Origin: an uncultured Brevinema sp.
GTDB taxonomy: Bacteria > Spirochaetota > Brevinematia > Brevinematales > Brevinemataceae
Length of the DNA: 8,357 bases
Reading direction: 5' to 3'
NCBI GenBank assembly: GCA_947040475.1
Contig: CAMRBT010000067.1
Span: 1 to 8,357, forward strand
Shown: in pieces, positions 1-5,712 of the stretch
Numbering within the stretch: position 1 is the first letter of the stretch
Layout: each line of letters starts with the position of its first letter
Position numbers and translations under genes: made by a program
Notes under the pieces: generated by a model
Database searches by the model: none
Told to the model about the DNA's origin: nothing
The model's input: only the letters and a program-made list of their open reading frames with translations

Positions 1-76
1 ATATAAAAGTATAATATTATCCTATCAAATTTCACTGTTTCTGTCAAGTTTTTTTATTTTGCATACCTCAATACTG
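1..76. other. AT-rich upstream stretch, no gene seen
   Basis: No coding frame, hairpin terminator or repeat stands out before the RNA A promoter. An open frame of 71 codons starting near 59 runs through the promoter and the folded RNA. It lacks a ribosome binding site and is not considered a gene. Confidence 0.5.
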
Positions 77-105
77 TTGACTAAAATCTCAACATACGTT
101 ATAAT
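77..105 (+). promoter_or_regulatory. Sigma-70 promoter of RNA A
   Basis: The -35 box TTGACT (77-82) and -10 box TATAAT (100-105) are separated by exactly 17 bp. The expected start, seven bases after the -10 box, is G112. This is also the first paired base of the closing helix of RNA A, so promoter and fold support each other. Confidence 0.85.
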
Positions 106-111
106 ACTAAT

Positions 112-370
112 GGTAAAAATATTTCAAAAGACTGTGAAAGTTTTTTGTTTCTATCTCATGCTTTTAGACACTTGTATCAACGATACTTTTGTCAAGCATG
201 CAGATACCCTTTTTTGTACACATTTATTTTGTTTTTTATCCACACCATGGATAAATTTATATAATTGCTCATAGCAATCTGTAAATTTCCATGGTGTTGA
301 GTACTAAAATAGAAATATTTAAAACTTCAGCTCTTTTGAGATATTTTTACCAAACAGACTTGCTATGAGC
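112..370 (+). ncRNA. RNA A: structured RNA with pseudoknot, paralogous to RNA B
   Basis: Closing helix 112-131/332-351 has 20 bp with one U-G pair. Inside it are: a small hairpin at 131-141; the element UUUCUAUCU (148-156); a stem 152-155+157-163/194-200+203-206 capped by GTATC-AAC-GATAC; and a long hairpin 242-250+253-260/281-288+289-297 with a two-base bulge. That hairpin's loop contains GCTCATAGCAA (267-277), complementary over 11 bp to the tail TTGCTATGAGC (360-370), which gives a pseudoknot around the closing helix. A conserved 23-base element (305-327) follows the long hairpin. The same layout and motifs recur at 6962-7289. No terminator follows; transcription probably continues into the gene at 419, so this may be a leader RNA as well as, or instead of, a free RNA. 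I see no hallmark of tmRNA, RNase P, SRP or 6S RNA. Existence of the fold is well supported; function is unknown. Confidence 0.8.
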
Positions 371-404
371 TTTATTACATTTAAAATGTACACCCTCATA
401 GCAA
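360..404 (+). promoter_or_regulatory. Competing hairpin between RNA A tail and ORF leader
   Basis: TTGCTATGAG (360-369) can pair with CTCATAGCAA (395-404) over 10 bp, enclosing a second small inverted repeat (ACATT/AATGT, 378-390). The same 360-369 segment is the 3' strand of the RNA A pseudoknot, so the two pairings exclude each other. The hairpin ends four bases before the GAGG ribosome binding site at 409-412. No U-run follows, so it is not an intrinsic terminator. A regulatory switch for the gene at 419 is inferred. Confidence 0.5.
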
Positions 405-418
405 AATTGAGGTGTATT

Positions 419-787
419 ATGGACAAGAGCGAGTTAGAATTTTTACAATTTCTGAGTAAACAAAATCAAGAGTTTTTACAAAAAGTAAAAGGACAGAGAA
501 TTTATTATTTTGACGATGTCATGAATAAAAAAGCTAAACTCATCGCTCATTTTTCTAAAGATGGCAGAACTTTAAACTTCCCCAGAATTTGGGCTGTACC
601 CTTCAATCAAAGCTTTTCTCCCAATCATGGGATTTATCAATTATACTTCGATAGGGATATCTATTATGTTGGGATACTCATTGAAGATCATCTCACTTTA
701 CTTTATGATTCCTATGATTTCGATGATCTTTTTAAAATCAATGAAAAACGAATCTTCCTCAGTCCTCATCCTATCAAAAGTTTGTAA
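419..787 (+). CDS. Hypothetical protein, 122 aa, downstream of RNA A
   Basis: I do not recognise this protein. The start at ATG 419 is chosen because GAGG (409-412) sits six bases upstream. An in-frame ATG at 365 lies inside the RNA A pseudoknot strand and has no ribosome binding site. The product is soluble in character: a charged, probably helical N-terminus (MDKSELEFLQFLSKQNQEF), then a beta-rich, aromatic middle (GQRIYYFDDV, PRIWAVPF, GIYQLYFDRDIYYVGILI, LTLLYDSYDF). There is no signal peptide or membrane segment. It is the only gene that RNA A's transcript could reach, about 310 nt after the predicted start of transcription. No terminator is visible after the stop; the next promoter begins 31 bases later. 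The gene is probably real given its ribosome binding site and length; function is open. Confidence 0.7.
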   Translation: MDKSELEFLQFLSKQNQEFLQKVKGQRIYYFDDVMNKKAKLIAHFSKDGRTLNFPRIWAVPFNQSFSPNHGIYQLYFDRDIYYVGILIEDHLTLLYDSYDFDDLFKINEKRIFLSPHPIKSL

Positions 788-818
788 TTCTCATAAAAAA
801 TTATTTCAAAAATTACTC

Positions 819-847
819 TTGACAAAATAATAAATATCCTTTACACT
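819..847 (+). promoter_or_regulatory. Promoter of the riboswitch-xpt-permease operon
   Basis: TTGACA (819-824) and TACACT (842-847) are spaced by 17 bp. The predicted start near 854 leaves the riboswitch aptamer (from 859) at the very 5' end of the transcript. Confidence 0.75.
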
Positions 848-858
848 AAATAAATAAT

Positions 859-929
859 TATAATCCTATATGTTTGTAATATGGACGAACGTTTCTACAA
901 AGCTCCGTAAAAGCTTTACTTTGATTATA
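859..929 (+). promoter_or_regulatory. Purine (guanine-type) riboswitch aptamer
   Basis: All diagnostic elements of the purine riboswitch are present in order: P2 GTTTGT/ACGAAC (872-877/885-890) with loop AATATGG (878-884); junction TTTCTAC (892-898); P3 AAAGCT/AGCTTT (899-904/912-917) with loop CCGTAAA (905-911). The base after A918, which specifies the ligand by Watson-Crick pairing, is C919, so guanine or hypoxanthine rather than adenine is expected. P1 is formed by TATAATC/GATTATA (859-865/923-929). Between P1 and the core there are a few extra bases (CTATAT, 866-871, and CTTT, 919-922) compared with the classical aptamer, so the top of P1 is irregular. The expression platform is unclear. 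A short hairpin (918-922/931-935) followed by TATTTTT overlaps the specificity base; no strong terminator is seen before xpt. Confidence 0.93.
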
Positions 930-1042
930 TAAAGTTATTTTTCTGATCTATTCACCTGTATCATCTTTGTTTATTTTTCCCCCTTTCTTTATATTTTTAA
1001 ATTAAACTTTTTATCTGTCAATAATTAAACCATGGAGTGCGT
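930..1042 (+). other. xpt leader between aptamer and start codon
   Basis: This pyrimidine-rich stretch includes a run of T and C near 970-990 and holds the riboswitch expression platform. GTT/AAAG-containing segments at 931-936 and AACTTT near 1005-1010 are complementary over six bases, which would tie the P1 region to a site just upstream of the ribosome binding site (GGAG, 1034-1037). None of the candidate structures is strong enough to choose between transcriptional and translational control. Confidence 0.4.
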
Positions 1043-1618
1043 ATGCAATTACTACAACAAAAAATCCTTGAACTATCCACTGTTCCCAAAGAAGGAATAC
1101 TCAAAGTCGATAATTTTCTCAATCATATTATTGATCCTCAATTGATAATAGAAATAGGCAAAGAGCTTGCCTTGAGATTCAAAGACAGCAAAATAGATAA
1201 AGTTCTCACCTTAGAAGCATCTGGGATTGCTCCTGCTCTTGGGGTGGCTTTAGCCTTGAACATTCCCTTATTATTTGCCAAAAAATCTCTCCCAACCACA
1301 ATGGCAGACGGCTATCATACCCAAATACATTCTTTTACCAAAAACAAAGATTACGATATTTTTGTATCTAAAGATTATATAAAAAAAGGTGAGAATATTC
1401 TTATCGTTGATGATTTTTTAGCTATGGGACATGCCGTTCTTGGGATGAAAAAAATCATTGAAATGGGTGAAGCAAACTGTGTAGGCGTAGGAATTATTAT
1501 AGAAAAAAGCTTTCAGTCTGGAAGACAACTTCTTTTAGAACAAGGTATCCATTTAGAAAGTCTTGTTCGTCTAAAAAGTGTTTCCCCACCTAATAATATA
1601 GAATTCATTATAGAGTAA
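1043..1618 (+). CDS. xpt: Xanthine phosphoribosyltransferase
   Basis: Cytoplasmic purine-salvage enzyme; the family converts xanthine plus PRPP to XMP. The start is ATG 1043 (191 aa) because GGAG (1034-1037) lies five bases upstream. A GTG at 1037 overlaps that ribosome binding site and would only add two residues. Family landmarks: KVDNFLNHIIDP (21-32), LEASGIAPA (57-65), LLFAKK (76-81), the PRPP-binding loop ILIVDDFLAMGHA (119-131) with its paired aspartates, and IIEKSFQSGR (152-161). Length matches B. subtilis Xpt (194 aa), and the whole sequence aligns by eye without gaps of note. In the PRPP loop the usual AN/AT before G is AM, a mild deviation. It is the first gene after the guanine-type riboswitch and is followed after 23 bases by the purine permease, an arrangement known from Firmicutes xpt-pbuX operons. 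Confidence 0.95.
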   Translation: MQLLQQKILELSTVPKEGILKVDNFLNHIIDPQLIIEIGKELALRFKDSKIDKVLTLEASGIAPALGVALALNIPLLFAKKSLPTTMADGYHTQIHSFTKNKDYDIFVSKDYIKKGENILIVDDFLAMGHAVLGMKKIIEMGEANCVGVGIIIEKSFQSGRQLLLEQGIHLESLVRLKSVSPPNNIEFIIE

Positions 1619-1641
1619 ATCAATAACTAATAGGAGTTTTT

Positions 1642-2940
1642 ATGACCAATATTTTAGAGAAGATATTTAAAATATCTGAGAGGAATAGTTCCATAAAGCA
1701 AGAAGTTCTTGGAGGGATTGCTACTTTTGTAACGATGTCTTATATTATTTTTGTGAACCCTGCTATCTTATCCTCTACGGGAATGGATAAAAATGCCCTT
1801 ATTACCGTTACTTGTATAGCTACTGCAATAGGGACTTTACTATCTGCATTTGTAGCAAATATGCCTATCGCTCTTGCCCCTGCTATGGGCTTAAACGCTT
1901 TTTTCACTTATTCTATTGTGAAAGGGCAAAATATCCCCTGGGAAATCGCCCTTGGGGTTGTTTTTTTATCAGGACTATTTTATCTTATTCTTACCGTAAC
2001 AGGCATTAGAAAGTCTATTGCTACAGCTATTCCTCTCCCTATTGGCTTGGCAGCTTCCGTTGGTATAGGTTTGTTTATTACTTTTATAGGGTTGAGAGGC
2101 ATGAATGTTATCGTAGCCAACCCTGCTACACTTGTAGCTCTTGGTAAATTTACCCCAGAAGTTTGTTTATCATTAGTCTGTCTGTTTTTAATGGTATTCT
2201 TTGATGCCAAAAAAATACAAGGTGGTATTTTGTTCAGTATTTTGATTACAACGATATTAGGACTTGGATTTGGAATGGTTGAATTTCCTACTGCATTTTT
2301 ATCAATGCCCCCAAGTATTGCCCCTATCGCTATGAAATTAGATATTTTAGGTGCTTTTCAATGGACTTTAGCGGGTGCTATTTTTTCCTTTTTATTCATA
2401 GACCTTTTTAACTCTTTAGCTTTTATCATTGCTTGTGGTAAAGCAGTAGGACTAGAAGATTCCGAAGGACGCATTAAAGATATAGATAAAATGCTCTATG
2501 CTGATTCTATCGCAACAATGTCAGGTGCCTTACTAGGTACAAGCACTATCTCCACTTTCAGTGAATCCACTGTAGGAATTGCCGCTGGAGCAAAAACAGG
2601 ACTTTCTTCTGTTGTCATTGGTTTATTATTTATTTTAGCACTATTTTTCACTCCTATTGTTACGATAGTGCCTTTGTTCATTGCTTCTCCAGCCCTTGTT
2701 ATGGTGGGTGTTTATATGTTTAGAAACATCGTTCACATGGATTTTACTGATATGAAAATTGCTGTTCCAAGTTTTTTAACAATAGTCCTCATGCCCCTTT
2801 CTTATAATATTGTTATTGGTCTTAGTTTTGGCTTTATTTCTTATATTGTCATGCATGTTATCGCAAAAGAATATCACAAAATTTCACCTATTTTATGGAT
2901 CATAGGAATTTTATCTATAGCCTTTTTAGTATTAGCTTAG
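1642..2940 (+). CDS. AzgA/PbuG-family purine base permease (NCS2-like)
   Basis: Inner-membrane, proton-coupled uptake of purine bases, most likely guanine/hypoxanthine (432 aa, the usual family length). AGGAG (1632-1636) precedes the ATG by five bases. Landmarks: N-terminal GGIATFVTMSYIIFVNP (24-40); APAMGLNAFF (79-88), whose Asn belongs to the substrate site; a TM8-region motif LFIDLFNSLAF (251-261); and TM10 LLGTSTISTFSESTVGIAAG (297-316), whose Glu309 matches the conserved substrate-contacting glutamate. The commonest family sequence at TM8 is D-L-F-D-T; here the second Asp is Asn257 and the Thr is Ser, so substrate preference may differ. About 12-14 hydrophobic segments are visible. The gene is co-transcribed with xpt under the riboswitch and supplies the base that Xpt-type salvage uses. 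Family assignment is firm; substrate is inferred. Confidence 0.93.
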   Translation: MTNILEKIFKISERNSSIKQEVLGGIATFVTMSYIIFVNPAILSSTGMDKNALITVTCIATAIGTLLSAFVANMPIALAPAMGLNAFFTYSIVKGQNIPWEIALGVVFLSGLFYLILTVTGIRKSIATAIPLPIGLAASVGIGLFITFIGLRGMNVIVANPATLVALGKFTPEVCLSLVCLFLMVFFDAKKIQGGILFSILITTILGLGFGMVEFPTAFLSMPPSIAPIAMKLDILGAFQWTLAGAIFSFLFIDLFNSLAFIIACGKAVGLEDSEGRIKDIDKMLYADSIATMSGALLGTSTISTFSESTVGIAAGAKTGLSSVVIGLLFILALFFTPIVTIVPLFIASPALVMVGVYMFRNIVHMDFTDMKIAVPSFLTIVLMPLSYNIVIGLSFGFISYIVMHVIAKEYHKISPILWIIGILSIAFLVLA

Positions 2941-2954
2941 AGTATAATTATACT
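2941..2954. repeat. Perfect 14-bp palindrome after the permease stop
   Basis: AGTATAATTATACT begins at the base after the stop codon. It is a perfect palindrome but very AT-rich, and could be chance. Confidence 0.4.
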
Positions 2955-2964
2955 TATAAAATTC

Positions 2965-3002
2965 AAAAAAAAAAACACCATGCTTACGCTATGGTGTTTT
3001 TT
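2965..3002. terminator. Bidirectional terminator between permease and OMP gene
   Basis: The stem AACACCAT/ATGGTGTT (2974-2981/2991-2998) can be extended by GC/GC around a TTAC loop. Ten A precede it and six T follow it, so it can end transcription of the purine operon (+) and of the 3033-3689 gene (-). Confidence 0.88.
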
Positions 3003-3032
3003 GATTTGATTATTATATTGTGATTTTTCTAG

Positions 3033-3689
3033 CTATTTACTACCAAAAGTAAAACCAACAGTAACAGCTGTATTAAATCCTAGTAAAAGATGGCTAAAAT
3101 TTAATAATTCAAATTTATTTCTCCAACCTATGGTAAATCCGTTATTCATCATATATTGTATACCCGGAAGTATATAGTACACTCCAACACTGAGGGAATT
3201 CCTCCCTTCTAATGCTTCTGATCCATTGAGGTAATATTTAGTATCTGCTGCTCCAAACGCTACTCCAACCCCAAGTATATCAAACATTAATCTACCTGTT
3301 TCAAATTGACGTCCTAAAGTATAAGCCATTGCAAATTCACCATATATCTTTTCAAAAGTTTGATCATATATCTTATCATAGTCTCCTTTTAAAAAGCTCA
3401 TAGAAAAACTAGCTCTCATATCAAAACCATGTACCATATCATTTTTACGAACACTATGAAAAAGATATCCTATTTCAAAGGTAAACATTCCACCGTCCAC
3501 AGATACTTCTGGTCGTGCAGGAGAATGTATACTACCCCACCAATAATCTGTTGTATAGGCATCTCTTCCACCTCTAGAAGCTGTTTGATACCCTCCACCA
3601 ATATTTATCTGTAGATTGTGCCTTCCTATTTCTGCGTAAGATATAGTACTTATCACGAGTAACGTAAATAGTAAAGTAATTCTTTTCAT
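3033..3689 (-). CDS. Outer-membrane beta-barrel-like protein, 218 aa
   Basis: I do not recognise a named family. A typical Sec signal peptide is present: basic start MKR, a hydrophobic core (ITLLFTLLVIST) and an SYA cleavage site after residue 19, giving a mature start of EIGRHNLQINIGGGYQ. The mature part alternates polar and aromatic or small residues in short strands (YQTASR, GMFTFEIGYLF, FDMRASFSMSF, FAMAYTLGRQF, VGVAFGA, LSVGVYYILPGIQYMM, FTIGWRNKFELL) and ends in an amphipathic strand NTAVTVGFTFGSK, as in small outer-membrane barrels. A GGGAG ribosome binding site (3696-3700) sits six bases before the ATG. It has its own consensus promoter and ends at a shared terminator, so it is monocistronic. 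A surface or outer-membrane location is inferred; a periplasmic lipid-binding fold is less likely. Confidence 0.8.
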   Translation of the reverse strand: MKRITLLFTLLVISTISYAEIGRHNLQINIGGGYQTASRGGRDAYTTDYWWGSIHSPARPEVSVDGGMFTFEIGYLFHSVRKNDMVHGFDMRASFSMSFLKGDYDKIYDQTFEKIYGEFAMAYTLGRQFETGRLMFDILGVGVAFGAADTKYYLNGSEALEGRNSLSVGVYYILPGIQYMMNNGFTIGWRNKFELLNFSHLLLGFNTAVTVGFTFGSK

Positions 3690-3734
3690 TTTATTCTCCC
3701 ATATAACAATAATTATTTTATTATCATATCTGTT

Positions 3735-3763
3735 ATTATAAAGTTATAATAACTAATTGTCAA
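3735..3763 (-). promoter_or_regulatory. Consensus promoter of the 218-aa OMP gene
   Basis: On the minus strand, TTGACA (3763-3758) and TATAAT (3740-3735) are separated by exactly 17 bp. Both boxes match the sigma-70 consensus perfectly, suggesting strong constitutive expression. The start is expected near 3728, giving a leader of about 40 nt. Confidence 0.88.
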
Positions 3764-3778
3764 TAGTTACCTATATAC

Positions 3779-3812
3779 AAAAAGCCCTCTCATTTTCAGA
3801 GAAGGCTTTTTT
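3779..3812. terminator. Terminator downstream of brnQ
   Basis: AAAAAGCC/GGCTTTTT flanks an inner TCTC/GAGA stem with loop ATTTTCA. It is followed by T on the minus strand as well as the plus strand, and lies between the end of brnQ and the promoter of the next minus-strand gene. A small GTATC-GAA-GATAC hairpin (3814-3826) sits between it and brnQ. Confidence 0.85.
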
Positions 3813-3848
3813 GGTATCGAAGATACTTATTTGATTTATTATTTTATG

Positions 3849-3876
3849 CTTAAAATATTAAGCTTAAAATGTTAAG
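3849..3876. repeat. 14-bp imperfect tandem duplication at the brnQ stop codon
   Basis: CTTAAAATATTAAG (3849-3862) is followed directly by CTTAAAATGTTAAG (3863-3876), with one difference. The second unit contains the brnQ stop codon (TAA, 3874-3872), so the duplication lies mostly in the 3' untranslated region. Confidence 0.8.
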
Positions 3877-5152
3877 CTGATTTTTTAGAATATACAACAA
3901 GATCTAAAAGATAAGCAACCCCAAGACTGACTACAAAAGGAACTAACCAAGGAAATCCAGCCCCTCCCAATGGGATAGAAGTAACAAGATTTGTAAGTGG
4001 TACTACTTTAAAAGTAGATCCAATAACTTCAACAAGAGTTACAACTAAAACGGTATAAGTACCTAATTTAAAATAGATAGCTTTTAGATTTGCAAGGTTC
4101 ATTAATATCAATACAATAGTAAGAGGATACAATAAAAGGAGCATAGGAATAGCTAATTTAACAATCATATCCACGCCACCAATAGCTATAACTGTAGAGA
4201 ATACACAAGTAACGATAAGTAATTTGAGGTAAGAAATATTTAATAATTTGGAGAACCAATCAGCTGTTAAGGCAGACAATCCCACCGCTGTTGTTAAACA
4301 AGCAGCACCCACACAAATACCAAAAATGATTCTTCCCATTTTGCCTAAGGTTACTTCAGCGATATAGAGAGCAGGACTAGTGGTATTGTTCAAAGCTTCT
4401 CCACTGACTAAAGCACCAAAATAAGTTAAAAAGAGATAGATAATCCCCAAGCCTGCTGCTGCAATAATCCCAGCACGAACGAGGTAATATTGTTGTTCTT
4501 TTACTTCGGTGACACCTTTTGATTTTAGACCTGCAACAATAACGAGTCCAAATAAAATAGAAGCTAAAGCGTCCATTGTTTGATAACCATCGATAAAACC
4601 ACGAGCAAATAGATTCGTTGTTTGATCTGTCTCTACTGGTGTTCCCATATCCATAGTCATTCCTCTAACAAAGATAATCGCTAACATCGCTAAAATAATA
4701 GGAGTGAGATATTTACCGATAATGTCGGTAACTTTATTTTCTTTAACGGTGAGCAAATAAGTAATACCAAAGAACACAATAGCACTAATAATAGAAATTA
4801 CTATACTCCCTTGATTAGCGAAAAACGGCTGTACTGCTAATTCAAAAGTAGTAGACCCTGTTCTTGGTAAAGCAAAAAATGGTCCTATGACCAAAATAAG
4901 CACAGAACAAAAAATCGTGTTAAATTGTGGGGATACTTTAGAAGCAAAATCGTCTAAACTACTACACTTTGTAAATGCGAGTACCCCTAAGAGTGGCAAA
5001 CCCGCTCCTGTAATTAAAAAACCGAGACTAGCAATAAACCAGTTACTACCTGTGGCAACGCCTAAAGATGGAGGAAAAATCAAATTTCCAGCTCCAAAAA
5101 ACATTGCAAATAGTGCAAAGCCTAATACCCATACTTCTTTTGTCTTTGACAT
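3872..5152 (-). CDS. brnQ: Branched-chain amino acid transport carrier BrnQ
   Basis: Inner-membrane, cation-coupled symporter for leucine, isoleucine and valine (LIVCS family). At 426 aa it has the normal family length. Landmarks in order: FALFAMFFGAGNLIFPPSLG (12-31), ALPRTGSTTFELA (94-106), GYQTMDALASILFG (189-202) and GAACLTTAVGLSALTADWF (282-300), followed by the usual hydrophobic C-terminal half. About 12 membrane segments are evident. AGGAGG (5163-5158) sits five bases before the ATG. It has its own promoter and terminator and no co-directional neighbour, so it is transcribed alone. Its upstream region is shared with the divergent candidate RNA C. No broken or missing motif was seen. 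Confidence 0.95.
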   Translation of the reverse strand: MSKTKEVWVLGFALFAMFFGAGNLIFPPSLGVATGSNWFIASLGFLITGAGLPLLGVLAFTKCSSLDDFASKVSPQFNTIFCSVLILVIGPFFALPRTGSTTFELAVQPFFANQGSIVISIISAIVFFGITYLLTVKENKVTDIIGKYLTPIILAMLAIIFVRGMTMDMGTPVETDQTTNLFARGFIDGYQTMDALASILFGLVIVAGLKSKGVTEVKEQQYYLVRAGIIAAAGLGIIYLFLTYFGALVSGEALNNTTSPALYIAEVTLGKMGRIIFGICVGAACLTTAVGLSALTADWFSKLLNISYLKLLIVTCVFSTVIAIGGVDMIVKLAIPMLLLLYPLTIVLILMNLANLKAIYFKLGTYTVLVVTLVEVIGSTFKVVPLTNLVTSIPLGGAGFPWLVPFVVSLGVAYLLDLVVYSKKSA

Positions 5153-5225
5153 ATTTTCCTCCTTTTGGAATTCAGTGATGATCCCTTATGGTGATCTATC
5201 CTGTTTAATTTAGTGTCGTTCTAAT

Positions 5226-5254
5226 ATTTTACTATATTTTTAAAAATAAGTCAA
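5226..5254 (-). promoter_or_regulatory. brnQ promoter
   Basis: On the minus strand, TTGACT (5254-5249) and TAAAAT (5231-5226) are spaced by 17 bp, with a start near 5219 and a leader of about 65 nt. Its -35 box lies three bases from the -35 box of the divergent candidate promoter for RNA C. Confidence 0.7.
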
Positions 5255-5257
5255 TGA

Positions 5258-5286
5258 TTGCATAAAAAAATATCACAAGGTGTTAT
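5258..5286 (+). promoter_or_regulatory. Candidate promoter of RNA C
   Basis: TTGCAT (5258-5263) and TGTTAT (5281-5286) are spaced by 17 bp. The match is weaker than the others in the window. The argument for it is that a plus-strand terminator lies at 5376-5411 with no plus-strand gene upstream of it. Confidence 0.45.
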
Positions 5287-5292
5287 TTGGTT

Positions 5293-5411
5293 AATAATCG
5301 TGCAATAAAATCATGCTTACGTTTTTGTAGTGAAGTCTAAGTATTCTATACCAACCATAGAATATACAAACTGCTAAAACACCACCCCGATAATAAGGTG
5401 GTGTTTTTTTT
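5293..5411 (+). ncRNA. RNA C: candidate short RNA sharing the 3' module of RNA B
   Basis: The segment 5314-5386 aligns with 7384-7458 of RNA B over its whole length. Shared blocks are TGCTTA, AAGTCT, TATTCTATACC, AACCATAGAAT, CTGC and AAAACACC; differences are mostly transitions. Both copies form the same hairpin (here TATTCTAT/ATAGAATA, 5342-5349/5357-5364, loop ACCAACC) and then a terminator. No coding frame is present. The 5' end at about 5293 rests only on a weak promoter. It could be a small free RNA, or the remains of a longer relative of RNA B that lost its 5' domain. Confidence 0.55.
5376..5411 (+). terminator. Terminator of RNA C
   Basis: An 11-bp stem AAAACACCACC/GGTGGTGTTTT (5376-5386/5397-5407) is followed by a run of eight T (5404-5411). 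A-rich sequence before the stem is shorter, so the plus strand is favoured. Confidence 0.88.
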
Positions 5412-5457
5412 ATTTAATAAAATTATCTGAACTAAACTTAATTGTAAAAGAGTCAAA

Positions 5458-5471
5458 GAGATAAATATCTC
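5458..5471. promoter_or_regulatory. Palindrome upstream of -35 box, possible operator
   Basis: GAGATA-AA-TATCTC is a perfect 6+2+6 inverted repeat ending seven bases before the -35 box at 5479. Its position suits an activator or repressor site, but it is AT-rich and could be chance. Confidence 0.35.
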
Positions 5472-5478
5472 AACCATG

Positions 5479-5507
5479 TTGACATCTAATCTAAAATATG
5501 ATACTAT
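5479..5507 (+). promoter_or_regulatory. Promoter upstream of the 276-aa protein's leader
   Basis: TTGACA (5479-5484) and TACTAT (5502-5507) are spaced by 17 bp, with a start near 5514, about 200 bases ahead of the coding region. Confidence 0.72.
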
Positions 5508-5556
5508 TTAAATATATAACTTTTAAAATTTTATTCCATATGTACTAATACCATTT

Positions 5557-5607
5557 TCTCACTAGTAGAAATGTCTTTAGAGATATATCTTATTGGTGAG
5601 ATTTTTT
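5557..5607 (+). terminator. Intrinsic terminator inside the leader of the 276-aa gene
   Basis: A 12-bp stem (5557-5568/5590-5601, core TCTCAC/GTGAGA with wobble pairs above it) is followed by six T (5602-5607). Transcripts from the promoter at 5479-5507 would stop after about 95 nt. It is therefore either an attenuator for the downstream gene or the end of a separate small RNA. No known riboswitch class was recognised in the leader. Confidence 0.65.
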
Positions 5608-5642
5608 AGTAACAAGCCCCAAACTTATTATAGAAAGTTTTA

Positions 5643-5671
5643 ATGTCAAATACTATTTTCTTTTATATAAA
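5643..5671 (+). promoter_or_regulatory. Possible second promoter of the 276-aa gene
   Basis: ATGTCA (5643-5648) and TATAAA (5666-5671) are spaced by 17 bp after the leader terminator. The -35 match is weak. Confidence 0.35.
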
Positions 5672-5712
5672 ATATTTAATAAAAATTTCACAATCACATA
5701 TAGGAGTGTTTC

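Noticed and set aside
59..274. 71-codon open frame on the plus strand
   Set aside because: It starts before the promoter of RNA A, has no ribosome binding site and overlaps a conserved RNA fold.
365..418. ATG at 365 as start of the 122-aa gene
   Set aside because: It lies within the pseudoknot strand of RNA A and has no ribosome binding site; ATG 419 has GAGG six bases upstream.
859..929. Adenine riboswitch
   Set aside because: The ligand-specifying base after A918 is C, not U, and the downstream genes are xpt and a purine permease.
1037..1042. GTG start two codons upstream for xpt
   Set aside because: It overlaps the GGAG ribosome binding site, whereas ATG 1043 has ideal five-base spacing and matches family length.
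4887..5213. 108-codon open frame opposite brnQ
   Set aside because: It is antisense to a strong family match and lacks its own signals.
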